This document shows, one piece after another, positions 36,250 to 45,529 of a stretch of DNA of 64,000 nucleotides. The notes under the pieces were generated by a model. That model was not told the origin of the DNA. It saw nothing but the letters and a program-made list of their open reading frames with translations, and made no database searches. Numbering within the stretch: position 1 is the stretch's first letter; each line of letters opens with the position of its first letter. Both the position numbers and the translations under genes were made by a program. This stretch comes from Niabella sp. (lineage in GTDB: Bacteria; Bacteroidota; Bacteroidia; Chitinophagales; Chitinophagaceae), in contig JAPUDO010000019.1 of assembly GCA_027493055.1 (NCBI GenBank), positions 49,839 through 113,838 on the forward strand, written 5' to 3'.

Positions 36250-36834
36250 TCAGGATACACGCTTTTTATGATCTTCTATCATTACAGCTAATATATCGGC
36301 TAGTTTTTTCATGGCGATATTCATCTGGTTTTCTACTGTTTTTACTGAAATCTCCAGTAACTGTGCCACTTCGGCATATTTGAGTCCGTCTTCCTTGATC
36401 AGCTTAAATATCAGCCTGCACTTTGGCGGCAGGCTGCTAACAGCTATATTGATCTGCTGAAAAGTTTCTTTATTGATAAGCCTTAGCTCATGATTGCTTA
36501 ATTCATATACAAAATGCTCCCCCGCGTCTTCAATGCTGATGCTTCTCCGGAGGTCTTTATATCCTTTACTGCGCCAGTAACTGATGGCGCCATGCTTTGC
36601 CGCTATATACAAATAATGAGAAAGGTTCCTGACCGTGGGTAACATTTTACGGTTTTGCCAAAGTTTCAGAAACACATCTACACAAATTTCCTCCGCAACA
36701 GGTTTGTCCTTTAAAAGATCTGTTGTATAAGAAAGCAGTCCCGGATAGTATATCCTGAACAGCTCATCAAAAGCCTGTTCATTGCTATTTTCGGAAATAG
36801 CATGTATGAGATATGATAATCGTTGCGGCTGCAT
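36250..36834 (-). CDS. ECF sigma-70 factor, FecI-like
   Basis: 194 residues. Region 2 (AFDELFRIYYPGLLSYTTDLLKDKPVAEEICVDVFLKLWQNR) and region 4 (SLPPKCRLIFKLIKEDGLKYAEVAQLLEISVKTVENQM) are complete. It is followed by FecR with a 107-base gap and then the STN-SusC, the standard Bacteroidota cell-surface signalling trio. It would drive the locus and possibly itself. Confidence 0.95.
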   Translation of the reverse strand: MQPQRLSYLIHAISENSNEQAFDELFRIYYPGLLSYTTDLLKDKPVAEEICVDVFLKLWQNRKMLPTVRNLSHYLYIAAKHGAISYWRSKGYKDLRRSISIEDAGEHFVYELSNHELRLINKETFQQINIAVSSLPPKCRLIFKLIKEDGLKYAEVAQLLEISVKTVENQMNIAMKKLADILAVMIEDHKKRVS

Positions 36835-36901
36835 TGTTCAACGAAAATAAAAGATTATTGCTGCTTAGCCCCAATTTATAAACCCTGTTTTAATAGCGGG
36901 A

Positions 36902-38224
36902 TCAGGAGGTCTCTGCTTTTTCCTGGTTTATTTCGGAGGCAATACCTGGAATATTTGCCGCCGGCAGCTCCAAAGCAAAAGTAGTTCCTTTATCATCATT
37001 GTTTTTGAAAGTTAATTTACCTTCCAGCATTTCTGTAAATTCCTTGCAAAGCCTTAAGCCCAGTCCTGTTCCCTTTTCAGAAGCCGTGCCACGCCTGGAA
37101 CCAGGATTTATAGAAAAAATATGGGACCGCAGCGCTCCGGGAATACCTATCCCGTCATCTTTTACCTCCAGCACGCATATCATGCCGTCTGTTTTTGCCG
37201 AAAGCCAGATATTACCGTCTGCAGGAGTGAACTTTATAGCATTCATCAATAAATTCCGGACAATAAGCTCAAGCATCTGGCTGTCTGCTTTAACACTTAT
37301 GTTCTCAGGCAAATCAAGCCATAATGAAATTTGCTTTTTATGGCTTATACTCCGGGACAATTGAATTACCGGCCACAAGGTTTCCTTAACACTGAGGTTG
37401 CGAAGGTCTACCTGGATACTGTGCCCCTGCTTATTAGTCCATGCAAGAATATTGGAAAGCATAAGCGAGGCACTTTTTGTCATCAGCAGAAGCTGTTCAT
37501 TCATTTCCTTTCTCTCCTCCTCTTCCATGTCAAAATCAGACAATAGCTGCAAATATCCCTGCAAAGAGGCCAAAGGTTCCTTTAAATCATGCCCAAGAAT
37601 GGACAACAGCTTATTTTTAGTATCATTAGCCTCATGCAGCGCAGCAGATTGCGCAATCAATTGTTCTCTCTGCCTGTTATAAGCGGTTCGAACATAAGAC
37701 GCAATAAAAAAAGCAAAACCCGCAGTAATAAAATAAGTAGCCACAAGATCTATATACCTGTCAGTCTCACTCAGATATGTGTTCCTGATTGAACCAGGTA
37801 TTACCAGCTCCAACGTTATAAGTCCGGTTAGAATCAGCATATTAACAGGCAGCCATATAAAATACTGCCTCGTAGGGGTAGTTAATACCGATACCAGGAA
37901 GGCCAGCAAGAACATTGCATAGCTTGGTCCGTTCACCCCCGAATTATAATAGTAATTGGCTGCCAGCCCCAGACATAAGAAAACCTGGAATATAGCAGCC
38001 GACAACTGGTGAAATCCTTTAAATCTTGACAGGTAATACAAAACACCTGCGATACTTGAAACAATAACCAGCATCAGCGCCAAATGCGGAATGTGAAGGC
38101 CATAAGCAACCGGTACACTTATTAACAGGCACAAAACAAGCAGCACGCATACTGCATGGAATATGCGAACTTCCAGGGTAAAGGCATGCTCATTACCCAT
38201 TAACCATTTCCAATAACGAACCAT
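36902..38224 (-). CDS. Membrane sensor histidine kinase (orphan)
   Basis: 440 residues. Six to seven membrane helices cover about 20-185. A HisKA domain has LLSILGHDLKEPLASLQGY with His about 215, then the ATPase domain: N-box IVRNLLMNAIKF, G1 VKDDGIGIPG and G2 GTGLGLRLCKEF. No response regulator is adjacent. It lies 67 bases upstream of the ECF sigma gene on the same strand, but a link to the locus is only positional. Confidence 0.9.
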   Translation of the reverse strand: MVRYWKWLMGNEHAFTLEVRIFHAVCVLLVLCLLISVPVAYGLHIPHLALMLVIVSSIAGVLYYLSRFKGFHQLSAAIFQVFLCLGLAANYYYNSGVNGPSYAMFLLAFLVSVLTTPTRQYFIWLPVNMLILTGLITLELVIPGSIRNTYLSETDRYIDLVATYFITAGFAFFIASYVRTAYNRQREQLIAQSAALHEANDTKNKLLSILGHDLKEPLASLQGYLQLLSDFDMEEEERKEMNEQLLLMTKSASLMLSNILAWTNKQGHSIQVDLRNLSVKETLWPVIQLSRSISHKKQISLWLDLPENISVKADSQMLELIVRNLLMNAIKFTPADGNIWLSAKTDGMICVLEVKDDGIGIPGALRSHIFSINPGSRRGTASEKGTGLGLRLCKEFTEMLEGKLTFKNNDDKGTTFALELPAANIPGIASEINQEKAETS

Positions 38225-38511
38225 ACTGCACTGTTTAAAGGACTGACAGCAGACTTCTTTTAAGATAATATAGGCAGCACCTGAACAATGGGCTACGAAC
38301 CTGCCCTTACCAAAGTTTAGTCTTGAATAGTAAAGATATATAATTTAAACTCATAAAGATATATCCATAATTGAAGATGAAAAAATTATTTACAACATGC
38401 TTAAACATGGTTTAATGACCGGGAAAACAAACTGTTATAGTTTTGTAAATCAGTGAACTGGCGGCTTTAAAGGAAAATAAAAAATGACCGCTGTTTTATA
38501 AAATTGTCTTT

Positions 38512-39684
38512 TTATTTCAGCAGTTCTGCCAGCTTGATTTCCAGTTCCGGCCCGCGCAAACCCTGTGCAATTATTTTTCCTTCAGGATCTACCAGTACAT
38601 TAAAAGGAATGCCGTCAAACCCATACAAAGCAACTACTGAAGATTCCCAGAATTTAAGGTCGCTTACCTGTGGCCAGGTGAGGTTATCATCCTTAATAGC
38701 CTGTAACCAGGGTTCCTTCTTTTGGTCTAATGAAACACCAAGAATCGTAAAATTTTTGTCTTTAAACTTATTATAGGCTGCTACTATATTGGGGTTCTCC
38801 ATACGGCAGGGTTTGCACCAGCTTGCCCAGAAATCTATAAGAACATATTTCCCTTTGAACGAGCTTAACGCCAAAGGGCGCCCATTGGCATCGGGCATGG
38901 TAAACTCCGGCGCCGGTTTACCTACCAGCGCTCCTTTACCGGCATTATCCATTTGTGCCTGCAGGTCTTTTTGCAGGGCAACCAGCCCGGTATGACCGGG
39001 ATCTTTCTTTACCGCATCTGAAATAGTGGTGCTTACCTGTTCGTTGCTAAGCGGTTCCAGCCCAACAGCAGGATTGTTGGCAAATGACTGGTAATAACCT
39101 AATACAAACATGGTTAGCGCTACATTATCCGAATTTTTGATCTCACTTAAAGCAAGGTCTTTTAAATAGGAAGATGCCTCAGCCCTTGTTTTCAGCAAGG
39201 GGGCAATCAGACTGTCTGGTTTATTAAGCCGGTGCAGGCTGTCTATTTTAGTTGCCTGAACATGAATTTGCTGAAGCTTTTCATTAAAAGCAAACATAAA
39301 AGTTTTCATTTTTTCACTGGCAGGCGAGCCTTTTACTTCATATTTTTCGGAAAACTGGTTATTTTCCTGGCTCATTACCACGTCTATCTCTACTGATGGC
39401 CTGTCATTGATCACAGAAGCTACAGGATACATTCCCTGGTCTAACCTGATATTATAAATAGCAGATTCGCCGGTTTCGGCTTCTATAGAGAAAGTACCAT
39501 CACTTTTCAAAGCCGCCGAATCTACAATAGTAGCCCTCATAGTGCCAACAGGCACTTCTTCAAGGTACACCATCTTACCATTGGCATTGGTTATTTTTCC
39601 GGAAACGGTGAATGTACTTTTACTGCTATTTTTACAGGCAACAAATGCTATAGCAACTGTAACGATTAAAAAGATTTTTTTCAT
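38512..39684 (-). CDS. TlpA-type thioredoxin lipoprotein with DUF4369 domain
   Basis: 390 residues from ATG 39684, lipobox AIAFVAC. The N-terminal DUF4369 domain (FTVSGKITNANGKMVYLEEV) is followed by a helical linker and a TlpA/AhpC-type thioredoxin domain (about 255-390): APEFTMPDANGRPLALSSFKG, active site WASWCKPCRMENP. It is a cell-envelope thiol-disulfide reductase; partners unknown. The gene stands alone between gatB and the kinase. Confidence 0.92.
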   Translation of the reverse strand: MKKIFLIVTVAIAFVACKNSSKSTFTVSGKITNANGKMVYLEEVPVGTMRATIVDSAALKSDGTFSIEAETGESAIYNIRLDQGMYPVASVINDRPSVEIDVVMSQENNQFSEKYEVKGSPASEKMKTFMFAFNEKLQQIHVQATKIDSLHRLNKPDSLIAPLLKTRAEASSYLKDLALSEIKNSDNVALTMFVLGYYQSFANNPAVGLEPLSNEQVSTTISDAVKKDPGHTGLVALQKDLQAQMDNAGKGALVGKPAPEFTMPDANGRPLALSSFKGKYVLIDFWASWCKPCRMENPNIVAAYNKFKDKNFTILGVSLDQKKEPWLQAIKDDNLTWPQVSDLKFWESSVVALYGFDGIPFNVLVDPEGKIIAQGLRGPELEIKLAELLK

Positions 39685-39766
39685 TGTTGATATTTTCAGC
39701 CCATTGTCCATTGACGACAAACCATAGTAATTGGGCACTATGGACTATGAGCTATTGACTATGGAC
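39685..39766. repeat. Short gap of self-complementary date-like words
   Basis: Built of CCATAGT / ACTATGG words: a hairpin CCATAGT (39722-39728) / ACTATGG (39737-39743), plus CCATTGTCCATTGAC and TATTGACTATGGAC. The style matches 52755-52825. It separates gatB from the TlpA gene. Confidence 0.5.
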
Positions 39767-41227
39767 TTACTTTAATTTTTCCAAAATAATTTCATTGGTC
39801 TTTTTAGGATCGGCCTTACCTTTGGTACGCTTCATTACTTCACCTACAAACAAAGCCAGTAATCCTTTTTTACCTTTCTTATACGCAGCTACTTTATCGG
39901 CCAGTTGCTCCAGTACCGCATCAATGACGGGCTCCAGCGCTGATGAATCAGACTGCTGTATAAGATTGTTCTTTTCCGCTAAAATAATGGGGTCTTCAGC
40001 CGGGTTCTGTAACAAAAGTTGCATAAGCCGGGTGGAGGCCGTTGAAAAGCTAAGCTTTCCTTCATCCACACATTTTATAAGCGCTGCTATTTGCGCAGGC
40101 TGTAAAGGAAATTCACTGATCATTTTCCCGTTATCATTCAGCCAGCTTTTAACTGGCCCAAGCATCCAGTTAGCAATACTTTTAGCCCGGGCAGCCTCTC
40201 CCCCTCCTTCAGAAAGGCATGTGTCAAAATAGTCTGAAAACTCTTTCTCTTCCGTCAGCACCTGCGCATCATAATCCGGCAGCAGATACTGTTCCGTATA
40301 TTTTTTAATGCGTTCCGCCGGCAGTGCCGGGATGGTTGCCCTTATTTCATTAATAAATTCATCTTTTAAATCAAAAGGAGTTAAGTCCGGATCGGGAAAA
40401 TAGCGGTAATCCTCTGCGTCTTCCTTATCCCGTATGGCAAATGTGGTTCCGTTATTGGCATCAAAGCTGCGGGTTTGCTGCCTGATGGTTTCTGCGGACT
40501 CCATCATTGTAATCAATCGCTGGGCTTCAAAATCAATAGCCCGCTTTACGTTACGGATAGAGTTAAGGTTTTTTACTTCCACTTTGGTACCCAGCTTTTC
40601 ATCGCCTTTTTTTCTTACAGAGATGTTGGCATCGCAACGCATGCTGCCTTCTTCCATATTCCCGTCGCATACACCCAGGTAACGCACCAGTTTTCTGAGC
40701 TCGCTTACATAGGCAAATGCTTCATCACTGCTGCGGAGATCAGGCTCGGTAACAATCTCCACCAGTGGCGTACCGGCACGGTTATAATCTACCGCAGTAT
40801 TGCTTTCATCCACATCATGCAGGCTTTTCCCGGCATCTTCTTCCAGGTGAATACGGTTGAGCCTTATGTTTTTTTCACCGGCGGCAGTTTTGACCGTTAC
40901 ATAGCCGCTTTTACAGATAGGTGTTGTATGCTGGGATATCTGGTACCCTTTGGGCAGATCAGGATAAAAATAATTTTTACGGGCAAAGTAGTTTTTGTTT
41001 TCTATTTCGCAATGGCAGGCCAGCCCCATTTTTATAGCATGGCCAATAGCCTGGCGGTTCATCTTAGGCAAAGTGCCGGGATGTGCCAATGTAATAGGAC
41101 TTACATGTGTATTGGGTTCGGCGCCAAAAGCAATGCTGTCCCCACAAAATAATTTACTTTGCGTAAGTAGCTGGGCATGTACCTCAAGGCCTATCACTAT
41201 TTCGTATTGATCGTTTATTGTACTCAT
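39767..41227 (-). CDS. gatB: Aspartyl/glutamyl-tRNA amidotransferase subunit B
   Basis: 486 residues, normal length. N-terminal YEIVIGLEVHAQLLTQSKLFCGD, then ARKNYFYPDLPKGYQISQ, GTPLVEIVTEPDLRS, MEEGSMRCDANISVR and the C-terminal YqeY-like tail. It transamidates mischarged Glu-tRNA-Gln or Asp-tRNA-Asn with GatA and GatC, neither of which is adjacent. In the insert-prone helical part, CLSEGGGEAARA is encoded by DNA that resembles the palindromic repeat in alaS. Confidence 0.97.
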   Translation of the reverse strand: MSTINDQYEIVIGLEVHAQLLTQSKLFCGDSIAFGAEPNTHVSPITLAHPGTLPKMNRQAIGHAIKMGLACHCEIENKNYFARKNYFYPDLPKGYQISQHTTPICKSGYVTVKTAAGEKNIRLNRIHLEEDAGKSLHDVDESNTAVDYNRAGTPLVEIVTEPDLRSSDEAFAYVSELRKLVRYLGVCDGNMEEGSMRCDANISVRKKGDEKLGTKVEVKNLNSIRNVKRAIDFEAQRLITMMESAETIRQQTRSFDANNGTTFAIRDKEDAEDYRYFPDPDLTPFDLKDEFINEIRATIPALPAERIKKYTEQYLLPDYDAQVLTEEKEFSDYFDTCLSEGGGEAARAKSIANWMLGPVKSWLNDNGKMISEFPLQPAQIAALIKCVDEGKLSFSTASTRLMQLLLQNPAEDPIILAEKNNLIQQSDSSALEPVIDAVLEQLADKVAAYKKGKKGLLALFVGEVMKRTKGKADPKKTNEIILEKLK

Positions 41228-41761
41228 CGGAAACTGTAAAAATAATGTAAACCTATAAGGTTTTGAACACCTTACAGTTTTTTATGCAGAAAAGCCGGCA
41301 GTTTTTAACTACCGGCTTCCAAAAACCTAAACCACAAAACTCATCTTAAAAACGGCTGAAATAACAGCACGCTGCATCATTAAAAAACTAATATTTAAAA
41401 TAACAAACTAAAACTGTTTTTGTTTACTCATAGCTGCAACCCCGCTCATTTATCATTGGCTGTACCTGATTATTTTATTAAATGGCTTTCCCATCGTCAA
41501 AAGTAATTAGAGGCAACCTTTAACTATTTTTCAACCACATATTGAAGAAAAATTAAATACAATTTGCAGTTGTTAACCCTAATCAATAACTTTGCACCCC
41601 ATTGATAATTAGACTTTAACAAATAATAAAAACTTAACTGCTTGTTGCAGAAAATTATTGAGATTTACAGTAACCGGTATATACAATTAATTGCTGCCCC
41701 CGCATAAACAGGTTTGTTATGTCCCTGAAATCATTATGTCACTAAATTCAATACTATTATA
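41228..41761. other. Divergent 534-bp control region of gatB and the surface-protein gene
   Basis: Contains a hairpin CTATAAGGT (41253-41261) / ACCTTACAG (41269-41277) followed by six T on the plus strand, a second hairpin AAGCCGG (41292-41298) / CCGGCTT (41312-41318) with inner AGTT/AACT pairing, and the plus-strand promoter at 41563-41594. No ORF of note. Confidence 0.65.
41563..41594 (+). promoter_or_regulatory. Full consensus promoter of the surface-protein gene
   Basis: TTTG (41563-41566), 20-base spacer, TAACTTTG (41587-41594): an exact match to the Bacteroidota TTTG-N19-21-TAnnTTTG promoter. The leader would be about 160 bases before ATG 41762. Confidence 0.8.
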
Positions 41762-44302
41762 ATGAACATTAAAGACCAAAGTCTGCACTCTTTTTTATAC
41801 AAATTGTGTACAAGCCTTTTACTATTGACCCTGCTTTTTTTAATCAGCACACAGGTTTCAGCTCAATTGTACCCCTGCGATGGCCGACTGTATTTTACCA
41901 GGCAAATGGCAGGTGGAACAGAAGTGAGTGCGGTTACTGTTTCCGGTACCAGCACTGTAAACGTTAATAAAGTAGCAACAATTAAGGATATTAATACAAA
42001 TGCGACGGGTTATTATAATGGTTATATATATACCCAGGATTGGGGGCCTAGTAATTTCACACTGCTAAGGGTTGATGCCAACGGGACTACTACCTCTAAA
42101 ACCGTAGCGGGTATCACCAAGCAACAATATAATAACGCTGGTATTGATAAAAATGGTATAATGTACATTCTTTATACCCAATCTAACCCGATACTTTATA
42201 AAATAGATTTGAAACAGTGGGACGCTACGCTTACAGCTGAAGCCGTTACCTGTACTATGACCGCCGGAACCAGATTATGGGGCGACATTACTTTTGACCC
42301 CATCACAGGTAAGGCCTATGCCTGGTATCACCCCGGCTCTACGCCGACTGCAGGGCAAGCCGTTCGTGGGCTATACGAGATACAGAATATAACCTCTGCT
42401 AGCCCGAGCATTGTTAAAGTGGGCGGCGTAGCTGATTATACAATGGGCTCTCTTTTCTTTGACGAGCGCGGACGTATGTTTGCTTACGGGGTAACACCAG
42501 CTGGTGGTACCCAGGAATTTTTTTATAATATTAATTTAGCCACCGGCCAGCCCACACAAATAGGCAAATCTGACATATCGTCCCAATCAGATGGCTGCGA
42601 GTGTATGTACCGCCTCAGCCTTACCTTAACCGGGGGCGATAACGGCAATGGCACGGTAGATATTCCTTCCTGTTCTACGCCTGCCAATTTCAACTTTCAG
42701 TTTACAGCCACCAATACGGCTTCTGGCAGCTTCTCGGGCATTACTTTTGATTTTCCGCTGGACAGCCGTTTTTCTTTTGTAGAATCTGCCGCAACACTTA
42801 AAACTTTTTTTGACAACCAATTCCCGGGATCCAATACCGTTGTAACACTTTCCGGCATAAACGGGGGAACTAATAATCATTTATATGTAACAGGTATTTT
42901 CGTTAAAGGCACATCAGATAACGGGGGAAACGCAGTGATTGCCCAGTTTGGCGTTGATGTAAAAATTGCCGATGCCGGTGCTATTGCAAATAATGAAAAA
43001 GTACAATTCCAGGCTAATATAGGTGGCCTTACCGCTTATTATGGTACAACAGAAGGATCTTCGGACCCCCTGTTGTTTGGCAAGCAGGCTACAGAACTCA
43101 CTTTCCTGAGAACTGACGATTGTAATAAATCTATATCCGGAACGGTGCACAATGACGCTGATGGCCCTGCCAATGGTGTAGGTGGACCCACTATAGAAGG
43201 TGTTGTTGTAACCCTGTACCTGGCCGATGGTACTACGCAGGTAGCGACTACAACCACTAACGCCCAAGGTATTTATAGCTTTGCCAATTTGCCCGCGGGC
43301 AATTATGTTGTAAAAGTAACTGAGCCTGGCGGCTATGCACATGTAAGCTCTACTGATGTTGCCAGCAGCCAGGTCGATGGGAGTACACCGGTAATCCTTG
43401 CAAACGCAAACATAACCAACGTAAATTTTGGTTTACAGCAGCGCCCATCGGCTTACGATGTAGCAACCCAGGTAACTGGAGCTCCTACACCGGATATAGC
43501 TATTCCCTTAACAGTCATGCCCTTGCAGGGCAGTGATCCTGAAGACCAAAGCAACCAGTCAGACTGGACCAACACCAACAATGGAGGAAAGCTGATCATT
43601 ACCAGCCTGCCATCAGGCGATGATGGCCTTCCAAACGGTTTTGAGGTATCCTATAACAGCCACGTCATTACTGCTGCTGATATTGCTGCGGGCGGATATA
43701 TTATTGAAAATTATGACCCGTCTTTGCTTGTATTAACGCCCCGTACACCTGCCGGAGACGTTACAAAAACTACGTTCAAATATAAAACCATAGATGCTTT
43801 TGGGGCTGAAAGTGCCGAGGCCAGCGCTGTTATTACCTTCACTCAATCTTTACCGGTAGTATTTGGAGCTATTAATGCAATCTTCTCAAACGGCGTTTTA
43901 AATGTGGACTGGCAATCGCTCACAGAAGAAAACAATAGCTATTACGATGTACAGGTATCAAGAAATGGAGTTGATTTTGTATCCCTCGGCTCTGTAAAAA
44001 GTAAAGCCGAAAACGGTAATTCTTCCCTGCCCATCAACTATACCTTTTCTAAATCTGTAAATGAGGTCGTACTTGGAATAGCTGTTTTAGCAATAGCAGG
44101 AGGATTAGGATTCCGGAGAAGGAGAAAACCGATATCTTATGTATTGCTGAGCATGGGACTAATAGCTGCTATCTACTCCTGTACCAAAGAAAGAGCAGAT
44201 CTGTTGGATAATAAAGATTCCAAGCTGTTTGTACGCATTGTACAGGTAGATAAAGATGGCTCAAAGTCTTATTCAGAGGTTGTAACTGCTGTAAACAAAT
44301 AG
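41762..44302 (+). CDS. Large secreted surface protein with SdrD-B-like domain and double-helix C-terminus
   Basis: 846 residues. Signal peptide to about residue 35 (VSAQ), then an eight-bladed-looking beta region with repeated DKNG/DPITG motifs (about 40-285), a DUF11-like part, a SdrD-B/Cna-B-like domain (about 455-550: SGTVHNDADGPANGVGGP, TNAQGIYSFANLPAGNYVVKV) and LPVVFGAINAIF...WQSLTEENNSYYDVQVS. Instead of a type IX signal the end has a helix LGIAVLAIAGGLGF, RRRRK, a second helix ending in a lipobox-like LIAAIYSC, and a 40-residue polar tail. Its own promoter and terminator make it a single-gene unit. Function: cell-surface adhesion or matrix is a guess. Confidence 0.8.
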   Translation: MNIKDQSLHSFLYKLCTSLLLLTLLFLISTQVSAQLYPCDGRLYFTRQMAGGTEVSAVTVSGTSTVNVNKVATIKDINTNATGYYNGYIYTQDWGPSNFTLLRVDANGTTTSKTVAGITKQQYNNAGIDKNGIMYILYTQSNPILYKIDLKQWDATLTAEAVTCTMTAGTRLWGDITFDPITGKAYAWYHPGSTPTAGQAVRGLYEIQNITSASPSIVKVGGVADYTMGSLFFDERGRMFAYGVTPAGGTQEFFYNINLATGQPTQIGKSDISSQSDGCECMYRLSLTLTGGDNGNGTVDIPSCSTPANFNFQFTATNTASGSFSGITFDFPLDSRFSFVESAATLKTFFDNQFPGSNTVVTLSGINGGTNNHLYVTGIFVKGTSDNGGNAVIAQFGVDVKIADAGAIANNEKVQFQANIGGLTAYYGTTEGSSDPLLFGKQATELTFLRTDDCNKSISGTVHNDADGPANGVGGPTIEGVVVTLYLADGTTQVATTTTNAQGIYSFANLPAGNYVVKVTEPGGYAHVSSTDVASSQVDGSTPVILANANITNVNFGLQQRPSAYDVATQVTGAPTPDIAIPLTVMPLQGSDPEDQSNQSDWTNTNNGGKLIITSLPSGDDGLPNGFEVSYNSHVITAADIAAGGYIIENYDPSLLVLTPRTPAGDVTKTTFKYKTIDAFGAESAEASAVITFTQSLPVVFGAINAIFSNGVLNVDWQSLTEENNSYYDVQVSRNGVDFVSLGSVKSKAENGNSSLPINYTFSKSVNEVVLGIAVLAIAGGLGFRRRRKPISYVLLSMGLIAAIYSCTKERADLLDNKDSKLFVRIVQVDKDGSKSYSEVVTAVNK

Positions 44303-44336
44303 CAGCTTAACTTTTATGCAGGATATCCTGCAAATT

Positions 44337-44376
44337 AAAAATGCACCTGACAAGTAAATATCAGGTGCATTTTTTT
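44337..44376. terminator. Bidirectional terminator
   Basis: AAAAATGCACCTGA (44337-44350) / TCAGGTGCATTTTTTT (44361-44376). The stem is perfect and has T-runs on both strands, serving the surface-protein gene (+) and the PDZ gene (-). Confidence 0.9.
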
Positions 44377-44446
44377 CAGACCAAAGTATGTGGAGAATAC
44401 TTAAAGCATTCATAGCAGGTTCATTACTTTAATATTGCATTACATT

Positions 44447-45439
44447 TTACAAATCTGCTGTTTTTATTTTTTTGCGAAGCTGTACTTCAATGTTTTCTGT
44501 GCGTCCTTTGCGATCTATTTTTAGCTTTATGGAAGAGCCTGAGTGGCTTTTCCGGGTTTGGGCAATCATATCATCTGCGTTATTTACAGGGGTACTGTTG
44601 GCTTCTTTAATCACATCTCCGGCTTTCAGACCTGCCTTGTCCGCATCAGAATCTTTTTCCACTTCCATCACTTTAACCCCTGCACCTGTTTCCATCTCCT
44701 GTATTTTTATACCGAGTTTAGGGCCGTTGCCTATGCTGAAATTCGGGTTAGTTTGAATATGCCATCTCCTGTTGCTGTTTCCCAATTCGTTTTGAAGATT
44801 CCCCAAAACATCATTGAACTCAAAGTTGGGAGCTGCCTGAAACATCATTGTCTGCGGAGCTTTCCATTTAGTAAGCGCTGCCGTAACCGCAGCTTTTTTA
44901 CCTTCTCTTATATAGCTGATCTCTACTTTATCTCCCGGATTTTTGTCTTTCAGGGCTTTGGACAATTCATCCGGCGATGCTATTTTTTCACCATTTACTG
45001 CCGTGATAATATCCCCTTCTTTTAACCCTGCTTTTTCAGCAGCGCTTTCATCACTCACGCTTTTCACAGTCACACCCTCTTCGGTTTTCTCAGTAGTTAC
45101 CCCCAGCATGGCTTTATTGGCTGCCAAAGGAGCATAGGTTATATTTCCATAGTTCCTGAATGTCCGTGCGCCATCGCTCCAGTCATCACTGGGTATCCCG
45201 CTAAAATTATCAAGATCCTTGATCTTCATGCGCTTAACGGTAATATTCCCTTTTTCTTCCTCCTTTAAAGGTTTTCCATTTACGGTAATATTTTCCCCGT
45301 CCACAACAATATTCATTTTACCGTTATCGGTTCCTTTTTTTGTGATGATGATCCGCTCCACATCTTTGCCCGATTCTTTTTCCTGGGCAAATAAAATTCC
45401 CGGAAGTGCAGCTGTTATTAATAAAAGTACTTTTTTCAT
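44447..45439 (-). CDS. Periplasmic protein with two PDZ domains and no protease domain
   Basis: 330 residues with signal peptide (to about residue 18, LFA). Two PDZ domains: about 112-190 (MLGVTTEKTEEGVTVKSV, AGLKEGDIITAVNGEKI) and about 245-325 (LGIKIQEMETGAGVKVMEV, AGLKAGDVIKEANSTPV). These are as in DegP/HtrA, but no trypsin domain precedes them; the N-terminus is a charged KKG/DGEN region instead. It may bind C-termini of envelope proteins as a scaffold. The gene has a good promoter. Confidence 0.88.
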   Translation of the reverse strand: MKKVLLLITAALPGILFAQEKESGKDVERIIITKKGTDNGKMNIVVDGENITVNGKPLKEEEKGNITVKRMKIKDLDNFSGIPSDDWSDGARTFRNYGNITYAPLAANKAMLGVTTEKTEEGVTVKSVSDESAAEKAGLKEGDIITAVNGEKIASPDELSKALKDKNPGDKVEISYIREGKKAAVTAALTKWKAPQTMMFQAAPNFEFNDVLGNLQNELGNSNRRWHIQTNPNFSIGNGPKLGIKIQEMETGAGVKVMEVEKDSDADKAGLKAGDVIKEANSTPVNNADDMIAQTRKSHSGSSIKLKIDRKGRTENIEVQLRKKIKTADL

Positions 45440-45479
45440 TTTTTAGAATTTAAATTTTTCTACGTTAATCTTCGTACTT

Positions 45480-45509
45480 CAAAGATAGGAGAATTTTTAA
45501 AATACGAAA
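45480..45509 (-). promoter_or_regulatory. Promoter of the PDZ-protein gene
   Basis: On the minus strand a TTTCG (45509-45505) is followed after 17 bases by TATCTTTG (45487-45480), an exact -7 box. The leader is about 35 bases. Confidence 0.6.
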
Positions 45510-45529
45510 TGTTTCGGAAGTGTTAATAT

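Noticed and set aside
40475-41152. A 225-codon plus-strand frame opposite gatB
   Set aside because: Shadow of gatB; no domain or signal.
43840-44302. Type IX secretion C-terminal domain in the large surface protein
   Set aside because: The sequence before the end resembles the linker seen before such domains, but two membrane helices replace the expected beta-sandwich.
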